This document shows, piece after piece, positions 56,717-64,000 of a DNA stretch of 64,000 nt. Made by a program: the position numbers and the translations under genes. The notes below the pieces were generated by a model. The model saw nothing but the letters and a program-made list of their open reading frames with translations. It was not told the DNA's origin and searched no databases. This DNA comes from Alphaproteobacteria bacterium (GTDB taxonomy: Bacteria; Pseudomonadota; Alphaproteobacteria; Sphingomonadales; Sphingomonadaceae), in the NCBI GenBank assembly GCA_030424845.1, contig JAUHWC010000003.1, positions 257,034-321,033 on the forward strand, given 5' to 3'. How positions within the stretch are numbered: position 1 is the first letter of the stretch; the number at the start of each line of letters is the position of its first letter.

Positions 56717-59368
56717 ATGAATTCGACCAACGATATCCGCCGCGCGTTCCTCGACTATTTCGCGGCCAATGATCACCTTGTGGCGCCCTCTGCGCCGCTG
56801 GTGCCGTATAACGACCCCTCGTTGATGTTCGTCAACGCCGGGATGGTTCCGTTCAAGAACGTCTTTACCGGTCTTGAAACGCCGCCTGCCCCGCGTGCGA
56901 CCAGCAGCCAGAAGTGCGTGCGTGCCGGTGGCAAGCACAATGATCTGGACAATGTCGGCTATACCGCGCGCCACCTGACGCTGTTCGAGATGCTCGGCAA
57001 TTTCAGCTTCGGCGACTATTTCAAGGAACGCGCTATCGAGCTTGCCTGGGGCATGGTGACCAAGGAACTGGGGCTCGACAAGGAACGCCTGCTGGTTACC
57101 GTCTACCATACCGATGACGAGGCGGCCGGCTTCTGGAAGAAGATTGCCGGCTTGCCCGATGACCGGATCATCCGCATTCCCACGAAGGACAATTTTTGGG
57201 CGATGGGGTCCGATGGTCCCTGCGGGCCATGTTCGGAAATTTTTTGGGATTACGGTCCCGAAGTGGCCGGTGGCCCTCCCGGTACGCCGGAAGATGACGG
57301 GGATCGCTTCGTCGAGATATGGAACCTCGTTTTCATGCAGCATGTGCAGGAGGCGGACGAGATCACCGGCGACCTGCCGCGCCCCAGCATCGATACCGGT
57401 ATGGGCCTGGAACGCATCGCCAGCGTCATGCAGGGCGTGCACAATGTGTTCGAGACCGATACCTTCCGCGCCTTGATCGAAGCGAGCGAGGAGCATTCGG
57501 GCACCAAGGCCGAAGGTGACAAGCTGGCGAGCCACAGGGTGATTGCCGATCACCTGCGCTCCACCAGTTTCCTGATCGCTGACGGCGTGCTTCCTTCAAA
57601 TGAAGGCCGGGGCTATGTGCTGCGCCGGATCATGCGCCGCGCCATGCGCCACGCCCACCTTTTGGGCGCGGACAAGCCGCTGATGCACCGCCTTGTTCCT
57701 TCGCTGGTCGAGGAAATGGCGCACCATTATCCCGAACTGCCGCGGGCAGAGGCGTTGATCAGCGAGGTGCTGGAGCGCGAGGAGACCCGTTTCCGCCAGA
57801 CACTCGACAAGGGCCTGCGCCTGTTGGACGAGGAAACCGGCGGCATGGGCGAGGGTGACAGCCTGGCGGGCGAAACCGCTTTCAAGCTCTATGACACTTA
57901 CGGCTTTCCCTATGACCTGACCGAAGATGCCCTGCGCTCGCGCGGGATCGGCGTGGACAAGGACGGCTTCGACGCGGCGATGGCTCAGCAGAAGGCTGCC
58001 GCGCGCGCTGCCTGGAAGGGTTCCGGTGCCTCGGCCGATGGCGAGCTGTGGTTCGATATTGCCGAACGCGAAGGCGCTACCGAGTTCACCGGCTATACCG
58101 CCACCGAAGGCGAAGGCCATGTGGTTGCGCTCGTGGTCGACGGCAAGGAGGTGGAACGCGCCGAATCCGGACAGGAAGTGACGCTGATCACCAACCAGAC
58201 GCCTTTCTATGGCGAGAGTGGTGGCCAGTCTGGCGACAGCGGCCGGATTACCGGTGATCGTCGCCTCGAAATGGCAGTGACCGATACGTCCAAACCGCTC
58301 GGCCGCCTGCATGCCCACCACGGTACGATCGTGGGTGGTTCGGTGGAAGTGGGAGACACGGTCCATCTTGCCATAGACGTGGAACGCCGGGACCAGATCC
58401 GCGCGAACCACTCAGCCACACACCTGGTCCATGCTGCCTTGCGCAATCACCTGGGCGATCATGTGACGCAGAAGGGGTCGTTGGTCGCGGCAGATCGTTT
58501 CCGCTTCGACTTCTCGCATCCCAAGCCGCTCTCGGCAGAGGAAATCGCCGAGATCGAAGCCGAGGTGAACGCCGAGATCCGCTATAACGCACCCGTGTCC
58601 ACCCGCCTGATGAGCCCGGACGATGCAATCGAGGCAGGCGCGATGGCGCTGTTCGGCGAGAAATACGGCGAGGAAGTGCGCGTCCTTTCGATGGGCCGCC
58701 CGGACAAGGGCGGGCGCAACTATTCGGTCGAGCTTTGCGGTGGCACCCATGTGAAGGCGACGGGCGATATCGGCCTGTTCCGCATCATTTCCGAAAGCGC
58801 GGTGTCGAGCGGCGTGCGCCGTATCGAGGCGCTGACCGGCGAAGCTGCCCGTCAGTGGGTGGTCGGCCGCGAGGAGGCGCTGAAATCGGTCGCCGCAACG
58901 CTCAAGACCTCGCCTGACGAGGCGCTGGAGCGTGTTGCCGCTCTGGTGGACGAGCGCAAGGCGCTGGAACGCGAACTGGCCGAAGCCAAGAAGCAGTTGG
59001 CGCTTGGCGGTGGCGGCGGGTCAGCAGGTCCGGCGGACGAGGAAGTGGGCGGCGTGAAATTCTCCGGCCAGGTCCTTCACGGCATGAACCCCAAGCAATT
59101 GCGCGGCCTGCTGGATGAAGCCAAGAACCGCATGGGATCTGGCGTGGCGGCGATTTGCGCCGTCAATGATGGCAAGGCGGCATTTGCGGTTGCCGTGACC
59201 GATGACCTGACTGGTCGCTTCAGCGCGGTCGACTGCGTGCGTGCCGGCGTGGAAGCGCTGGGCGGCAAGGGCGGCGGTGGCCGCCCGGACATGGCGCAGG
59301 GCGGCGGTCCTGACGGAGACAAGGCAGATGATGCCATCGCTGCGGTACGGGCGCTGCTGGCAGGATAG
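56717..59368 (+). CDS. alaS: Alanyl-tRNA synthetase
   Basis: An 883-residue class II synthetase, normal length, from [20 protein letters not shown]. The catalytic domain includes [40 protein letters not shown] and [18 protein letters not shown]. The editing domain carries [16 protein letters not shown] with the zinc His pair and CGGTHV, and the C-terminal C-Ala domain is Gly-rich ([15 protein letters not shown]). It charges tRNA-Ala and hydrolyses mischarged tRNA. Confidence 0.98.
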   Translation: MNSTNDIRRAFLDYFAANDHLVAPSAPLVPYNDPSLMFVNAGMVPFKNVFTGLETPPAPRATSSQKCVRAGGKHNDLDNVGYTARHLTLFEMLGNFSFGDYFKERAIELAWGMVTKELGLDKERLLVTVYHTDDEAAGFWKKIAGLPDDRIIRIPTKDNFWAMGSDGPCGPCSEIFWDYGPEVAGGPPGTPEDDGDRFVEIWNLVFMQHVQEADEITGDLPRPSIDTGMGLERIASVMQGVHNVFETDTFRALIEASEEHSGTKAEGDKLASHRVIADHLRSTSFLIADGVLPSNEGRGYVLRRIMRRAMRHAHLLGADKPLMHRLVPSLVEEMAHHYPELPRAEALISEVLEREETRFRQTLDKGLRLLDEETGGMGEGDSLAGETAFKLYDTYGFPYDLTEDALRSRGIGVDKDGFDAAMAQQKAAARAAWKGSGASADGELWFDIAEREGATEFTGYTATEGEGHVVALVVDGKEVERAESGQEVTLITNQTPFYGESGGQSGDSGRITGDRRLEMAVTDTSKPLGRLHAHHGTIVGGSVEVGDTVHLAIDVERRDQIRANHSATHLVHAALRNHLGDHVTQKGSLVAADRFRFDFSHPKPLSAEEIAEIEAEVNAEIRYNAPVSTRLMSPDDAIEAGAMALFGEKYGEEVRVLSMGRPDKGGRNYSVELCGGTHVKATGDIGLFRIISESAVSSGVRRIEALTGEAARQWVVGREEALKSVAATLKTSPDEALERVAALVDERKALERELAEAKKQLALGGGGGSAGPADEEVGGVKFSGQVLHGMNPKQLRGLLDEAKNRMGSGVAAICAVNDGKAAFAVAVTDDLTGRFSAVDCVRAGVEALGGKGGGGRPDMAQGGGPDGDKADDAIAAVRALLAG

Positions 59369-59395
59369 CCATCGCCTGTCCGGCAGGTGACGGGG

Positions 59396-61168
59396 TCAGA
59401 TATCTTCCGGGCCGGCAGTGGAGGTGCGCAGTTGCGGCTTGTGCTCCAGCTCCGCCTCGCGCTGGATCTTCTCGCGGAATTCGTCGCGCTTTTCGTGAAT
59501 GCTGGCGATCACGGGCCCCATGGGCACACCCAGTTCGACCAGCACGGCTTCCGACAGTTGCAGTGAGCTTTCGAGCGTTTCCGGCACGGCTACCGTGGCT
59601 CCGCTGCGATAGAGTTCCGCTGCATGCACGGAATCGCGCGCGCGGGCGATGATCGGCAGGTCCGGATGGGCGCTGCGCAGCTTGCGCACCAGGCGCTGTG
59701 CCAGGATGTGTTCGTCCATTGTCAGGATGACAGCGGGGCAATCATGCATGCCCAGCTTGTCCAGGATATCGCCGCGCGCGGCATTGCCGAACAACGCGAC
59801 ATATCCATCGCGCCGGGCAAGATCGATCATGTCCCCATCGGCATCCACCGCGATATAGGGCTGGTCGTGGCGCTTGAGCATCTGGCACACCAGCCGGCCG
59901 ACACGGCCCAGGCCGATCACGATAACCCGTGGTTCGCCGTCCTTCATCCCGGCTTCGTCCAGAGTGGGGGCCGGGTCGACCTTCTTGCCCACGTGCTTGC
60001 CGATCATCGCCAGCAGCGGGGTGATGGTGAGGCCGATGGCGGTGACGATCTGCCAGAACTGCGCGGTACCGGGCTGGATCAGCATGGCTTGCGTGGCTGC
60101 AGCCAGCACGATCAGCGTGGTTTCCGAAGGGCTCGCCATCAGGATGCCGGTTTCCGTGGCGGTTCCCCGGCGCGCACCCATCAGGCGCAGGAGCACGCCG
60201 GTCACCACTGCCTTCAGGACCAGCACGCCGACTACGGCGGCCAGGATCGTCCACAAATTGGCCCAGATCGTGGTCAGGTCGATGCCCATGCCCACGGTGA
60301 TCAGGAAGATGCCCAGCGCCAGGCCCTTGAACGGTTCGATAATGCCTTCGACCTCGGTGTGGTATTCGGTCTCCGCGATCAGCAGGCCGGCAATCAACGC
60401 ACCGAAGATGGGCGAAAGGCCGACAATTGCCGTGGCAAGGCTGGCGCCGATCACCACCATCAGGCTTGCCGCGAGGAACAGTTCGGGGCTCTTCGCGCGG
60501 GCAGCCAGGGCAAACAGGCGCGGCAGGGCAAATCGCCCGACGACCATCATGACCGCCACGACCAGCAGGCCTTGCCAGATCGTGTCGAACAGGCCGGTCA
60601 TCCCTTCCGCGGCGGCATAGGGTGCCAGCGCGCCAAGCAGGAAGATGATCGGCACGATCATGATATCTTCGAACAGCAGCATCGACAGCGCCGCGCGGCC
60701 GACAGGCGTCTTGGTGCCTGCAATGGGTAGCACCAGCGCGGTGGAGGAGAAGGCGAGGGCAAGGCCGAGACCGAGCGCGCCTGTCCAGTACTGGCCCATC
60801 ATCGAAAGGACAGCCGCCAGCAGCGATCCGATGACCAGAAGTTCCAGCGCGCCGAGGCCGAACACCAGTTTCCTGAGTTCCCACAGGCGATTGAAGCTGA
60901 GTTCCAGGCCGATCGTGAACAGCAGCAGGATGATGCCGAATTCGGCGAAGGGTTCGAGCCTTTCCGGATCGGTGATGGTGAAGTGGGTCAGCCATTCATA
61001 CTCGAACACCGCGCGGCCGAGGCCATAGGGGCCCACAAGCAGGCCGACGAGGATGAAACCGATGATCGGGGTGATGCGGAAACGCGCAAAAAGCGGGATC
61101 ACGATGCCGGCTGCACCGAGAATCACCAGCGCATCAGACATCATGGGGGAGATATGGCCGCCGTGCAT
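59396..61168 (-). CDS. Monovalent cation:proton antiporter-2 family protein (KefC/YbaL-like)
   Basis: A 590-residue protein. The N-terminal Na/H exchanger domain of about 12 helices includes IIGFILVGLLVGPYGLG, EFGIILLLFTIGLELSF, and FSSTALVLP with the SSTA signature, and FEDIMIVPI. The C-terminal RCK/TrkA-N domain has RVIVIGLGRVGRLVCQMLKR with a nucleotide-binding Rossmann motif. It likely mediates K+ or Na+ efflux against protons under ligand control. The C-terminal tail is acidic. It is convergent with alaS. Confidence 0.93.
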   Translation of the reverse strand: MHGGHISPMMSDALVILGAAGIVIPLFARFRITPIIGFILVGLLVGPYGLGRAVFEYEWLTHFTITDPERLEPFAEFGIILLLFTIGLELSFNRLWELRKLVFGLGALELLVIGSLLAAVLSMMGQYWTGALGLGLALAFSSTALVLPIAGTKTPVGRAALSMLLFEDIMIVPIIFLLGALAPYAAAEGMTGLFDTIWQGLLVVAVMMVVGRFALPRLFALAARAKSPELFLAASLMVVIGASLATAIVGLSPIFGALIAGLLIAETEYHTEVEGIIEPFKGLALGIFLITVGMGIDLTTIWANLWTILAAVVGVLVLKAVVTGVLLRLMGARRGTATETGILMASPSETTLIVLAAATQAMLIQPGTAQFWQIVTAIGLTITPLLAMIGKHVGKKVDPAPTLDEAGMKDGEPRVIVIGLGRVGRLVCQMLKRHDQPYIAVDADGDMIDLARRDGYVALFGNAARGDILDKLGMHDCPAVILTMDEHILAQRLVRKLRSAHPDLPIIARARDSVHAAELYRSGATVAVPETLESSLQLSEAVLVELGVPMGPVIASIHEKRDEFREKIQREAELEHKPQLRTSTAGPEDI

Positions 61169-61292
61169 TAGGAACCATTATCAACAATTACCGTGCACAG
61201 CACAATCGCATTATTGCGCTGCAGCGGCGTTCTCTGAAAGGGTGTGGCAAGTTTCCCGGCAACGGGTGACATGAGGTCCCCGGCTTGTATGC

Positions 61293-62746
61293 ATGGCGCC
61301 CATGCAGACCCCGACACTGATTGCGCTCGCCCTCTATTTCATTCTCATGCTCGCGATCGGTCTCTACGCGTGGAAGCGCTCGACCGAGGATAGCGAAGGC
61401 TACCTGCTGGGTGGGAGGAACCTTCATCCGGCGGTGGCCGCCTTGTCGGCTGGAGCCTCCGATATGTCCGGCTGGTTGTTGCTGGGCTTGCCGGGCGCGC
61501 TTTATGCCGCTGGCCTGGTGGAGGCATGGATCGGCATAGGCTTGTTCGTGGGGGCGGTGGTGAACTGGTTCGTCGTTGCACCGCGCCTGCGCGAACAGAC
61601 CGTACATTACGGCAATGCGCTCACGATCCCGCAGTTTCTTGCCAACCGCTTTCCGAACAAGGCAGTGATCTTGCGTGTTGTCTCGGCCGTCATCATCGTG
61701 ATCTTTTTCGCGGTCTATTCGGCAGCGGGCCTGGTGGGCGGCGGCAAGCTGTTCGAAAGCACCTTCATCGATGCACGGGTGATGGGCCTTTCTCTCTACA
61801 TGGCAGGGGTGCTGCTCACCGCCCTGGTGGTTCTTGCCTACACCATGGTGGGGGGGTTCTTGGCCGTGAGCCTGACGGACTTCGTGCAAGGCTGCATCAT
61901 GGTGGTGGCGCTGGTGGTGATGCCGCTGGTGGTGCTGTTCGGCGATGGCTGGGGGCAACGGGCGCGGCGCTGGAAGAGGTCGACCCCGATTTACTCAGCT
62001 GGTTCGGGGGCCTGACGTTCATCGGCTTCCTCTACGCCGTGGCGTGGGGCCTGGGATATTTCGGCCAGCCGCACATCATCGTGCGCTTCATGGCAGTGAA
62101 GGAAGGTCGCATACCGGCTGCGCGCAACGTCGCGCTGAGCTGGATGTTCGTGGCGCTGATCGGCGCGTTGGGCGTGGGCCTTGCCGGTCGCGCGCATGTG
62201 GAATTGAACGGCCTCGTGCTGGAAGATGCGGAAACGATCTTCATCCTGCTGGCAAACACGCTGTTCCACCCCTTCGTGACCGGCTTCCTGCTGGCGGCGA
62301 TCATGAGCACGATCAGTTCGCAGCTGCTCGTCTCGTCCAGTTCATTGACGGAAGATTTCTATCGCCTGTTCCTGCGCAAGGATGCCAGCGAGCGCGAGAT
62401 GGTGAATGTCGGCCGCCTGTGCGTGGCGCTGGTTTCGGTGGCGGCGATCGTCATCGCCAGCGATCCGGACAGCGGTGTACTGGCGCTGGTGGCCAATGCC
62501 TGAGCCGGCTTCGGTGCGGCATTCGGTCCGCTGATCATCCTGTCGCTCACGTGGAGGCGCATGACGGGTGCAGGCGCAGTCGCCGGGCTGGTGGCAGGTG
62601 CGGGCGTGGTCATGGCGTGGATTGCGAGCGGACTGAACGATGCGACCGGCGTCTACGAGATCATTCCGGGGTTTGTTGCTGCATGGTTGGAATTCTGGGG
62701 CATGAGCCTGGTGACCGCGAAGGATATTGTACCAGGGAACGCCTAG
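61293..62746 (+). pseudogene. putP: Broken sodium/solute symporter (PutP-like)
   Basis: The N-terminal half (YFILMLAIGLYAWKRSTEDS, YLLGGRNLHPAVAALSAGAS, DMSGWLLLGLPGALYAAGL) is in one frame up to a G5 run at 61951-61955, where one missing G shifts the frame; inserting it restores WGATGAALEEVDPDLLSW. The rest (GQPHIIVRFMAVKEGRIPAA, MSTISSQLLVSSSSLTEDFY) is open to TGA 62501-62503, which replaces the expected Trp in ANAWAGFGAAFGPL. The same frame then runs on to TAG 62744. Two lesions make a functional Na+/proline-type transporter unlikely. Confidence 0.9.
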
Positions 62747-62769
62747 TCGAAAGTTCGCGAAGGGGACCG

Positions 62770-63567
62770 ATGGAATACGACATTATCGGCGATATCCATG
62801 GCAAGGCGCCGGTTCTCGAGGCGCTGTTGCGCAAGCTTGGGTATCGTCGTGCGAACGGAAGCTGGACTTCCCCGGAAAACCGGATGTGCCTGTTTGTCGG
62901 AGACTTCATCGACCGCGGGGAACACCAGCTTGAGGTGGTCGAGATCGTTCGCAGCCTTGTCGAGGCCGGCCGCGCGCTAGCGGTGATGGGAAATCACGAA
63001 CTCAATGCAGTGGCCTGGCATCGCAGGTTCCGTCCAGACACTCCCAAGAACCGCAAGCAGCACCTCGAGTTCCTCGCGCAGGTTGGCGAGGGGAGCGACC
63101 TGCACGACGAGCTGGTCGAATGGTTCCTCACCTTGCCGCTGTGGCTGGACCTGCCGCAACTGCGGGTTGTCCACGCATGCTGGGACCCCGCTTCGCTGGA
63201 TGTGCTGGGTGCTCGCCTCAGGGATGCGAGGCTGACCGAAGACCTGATCGAATGCGCTACCACCGGCACCGCAAATGCCCTTGCGGCGGATGGCACGCGC
63301 GAGCCGGGGAGTCCCGTTTTCGCGGCCGGCGAAACCTTGCTGAAGGGGATGGAGATCGCTCTTCCGGAGGGGATGAGCTTCCATGACAAGGACGGGCATC
63401 TGCGCCATCATGTGCGGATGCGCTGGTGGATGCGTACCCCCGCAACATTTGCCGATATTGCGCTTGGCACCGGTGAAAGGGCTGATCCGGCGTTGGAGGT
63501 TCCCATCCCGCCCGGGGTCCTGCCGGGCTACGATGATGCAAAGCCGCTGTTCCTCGGCCACTACTAG
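62770..63567 (+). CDS. Metallophosphoesterase, C-terminally truncated by TAG
   Basis: A 265-residue protein from MEYDIIGDIHGKAPVLEALL, preceded by AAGGGGA. Calcineurin-like signatures are GDIHG, VGDFIDRG, MGNHELNAVAWH and the late FLGHY with a metal His. The frame stops at TAG 63565-63567, exactly where FLGHYW would continue. Reading through gives LTGQPRLLTPMIACVEYSAG and then PLAAYCWRGEDRL to TAG 63706, so about 46 residues are lost. The metal-binding core survives, so partial activity is possible. Family: PrpA/ApaH-type phosphatase. Confidence 0.85.
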   Translation: MEYDIIGDIHGKAPVLEALLRKLGYRRANGSWTSPENRMCLFVGDFIDRGEHQLEVVEIVRSLVEAGRALAVMGNHELNAVAWHRRFRPDTPKNRKQHLEFLAQVGEGSDLHDELVEWFLTLPLWLDLPQLRVVHACWDPASLDVLGARLRDARLTEDLIECATTGTANALAADGTREPGSPVFAAGETLLKGMEIALPEGMSFHDKDGHLRHHVRMRWWMRTPATFADIALGTGERADPALEVPIPPGVLPGYDDAKPLFLGHY

Positions 63568-63708
63568 CTGACCGGTCAGCCGCGATTGCTCACGCCCATG
63601 ATTGCCTGTGTCGAGTACAGCGCCGGGAGAGGTGGCCCGCTCGCCGCCTATTGCTGGCGTGGCGAGGACAGGCTGGAAAACGGGTCCTTCGTAACGGCCA
63701 AACCGTAG
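63568..63708 (+). other. Cut-off 3' part of the metallophosphoesterase gene
   Basis: Codons after the TAG stay in frame and read as the natural C-terminus (CVEYSAGRGGPLAAYCWRGE) to the next stop at 63706. The pattern fits the last strands of this phosphatase family. It has no start or ribosome site of its own. Confidence 0.7.
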
Positions 63709-63720
63709 CTGGCAGCGCGC

Positions 63721-64000
63721 CTAACCGCCGCCCGGCCCGTGCTGGTGCATTGGTGGGGGACCGCCCGGTTCGCCGCCGCCGGTCTCGCCGGTGGCTCCCT
63801 TCTGCTCCCACTCGATGCGGTAGAGGTCGAACCGGCGATCGGCGAGGTTGCGCACGGTGCCTTCCGCGCGTGCCCATGACAGGTCCGCCAGATTCACATC
63901 GCTGATCGTCAGCGTCTCGACATTCTCCGATGCCTCGGCGGCGATGCCGTCCCGCGCGAAGGGGAAGTCGCAAGGGGTGAGGATGCAACTCTGGGCGTAC
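63721..64000 (-). CDS. Carbon-nitrogen hydrolase family protein, C-terminal part (5' end outside window)
   Basis: On the minus strand the frame enters at the right edge and stops at 63721-63723. Visible residues include SCILTPCDFPFARDGIAAEA, then ENVETLTISDVNLADLSWAR and EGTVRNLADRRFDLYRIEW, typical of the end of nitrilase-superfamily amidohydrolases, followed by a Gly/Pro/His-rich tail. The catalytic Glu-Lys-Cys triad lies outside. The substrate cannot be told. It is convergent with the phosphoesterase. Confidence 0.75.
   Translation of the reverse strand, partial: YAQSCILTPCDFPFARDGIAAEASENVETLTISDVNLADLSWARAEGTVRNLADRRFDLYRIEWEQKGATGETGGGEPGGPPPMHQHGPGGG

Overview
The window is a high-GC chromosomal segment whose gene content and protein style fit an alphaproteobacterium of the order Sphingomonadales, most likely family Erythrobacteraceae. 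Supporting signs are a CckA-type hybrid kinase, GTTC-N7-GTTC (LexA-type) SOS boxes at recA and uvrA, an IalB-like protein, and a TCA cluster mdh/sucD/sucA/sucB/lpd. No rRNA, tRNA or CRISPR array was recognised. Nearly all long antisense frames are GC-driven shadows and are left out.

Layout. 1-1179: two secreted paralogues in tandem (the first cut by the window edge). 1186-11172 (minus): a long TCA operon, mdh - secreted protein - sucD - sucA - sucB - lpd, running into VOC, PepSY and TRIC-like membrane genes; sucC is not here. 11403-11898: remnant of an EAL-domain gene. 12082-14979: uvrA with an SOS box, followed by an IS5-family element with a -1 frameshift site (15056-15890). 16192-18000: VOC protein, CHRD protein and RlpA, then a 788-bp stretch without a recognisable gene. 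18789-25898 (minus): argG, a papain/LRAT-like secreted protein, a MATE pump, and two CFA-synthase paralogues flanking a PQQ sugar dehydrogenase. 25992-30645: DUF1801 protein, a coupled SDR/cytochrome b/molybdopterin oxidoreductase trio, a second PQQ sugar dehydrogenase and a small secreted protein. 30704-34372: nadE, joined in frame to an upstream HTH domain, divergent from an MFS exporter across a palindromic operator-like site. 34369-40236: amidohydrolase, glycine-zipper protein, MOSC, methyltransferase, PhzF, rlmN, IalB-like. 40404-42441: an internally deleted YqiJ-like gene followed by a flotillin/YqiK gene. 42503-51193: greB and slt (minus), then dapA, DUF885, smpB, DUF2062 and cckA (plus). 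51278-54376: two DUF4139 paralogues. 54525-59368: recA, a methyltransferase and alaS. 59396-64000: a CPA2 antiporter, a broken putP, a metallophosphoesterase truncated by a nonsense codon, and the end of a carbon-nitrogen hydrolase.

Functionally the window is mostly core housekeeping (TCA cycle, DNA repair, arginine, lysine and NAD synthesis, ribosome rescue, cell-cycle phosphorelay, translation). The most unusual items are the HTH-NadE reading frame with its palindrome and divergent exporter, the YqiJ gene reduced to its N-terminal tip plus OB domain, the CFA paralogue lacking the conserved Cys and HYDxGN residues, and two neighbouring genes (putP and the phosphoesterase) that both carry Trp-to-stop changes. 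Lengths, motifs and positions were read directly from the sequence; family names come from recalled signatures, and no database search was possible.
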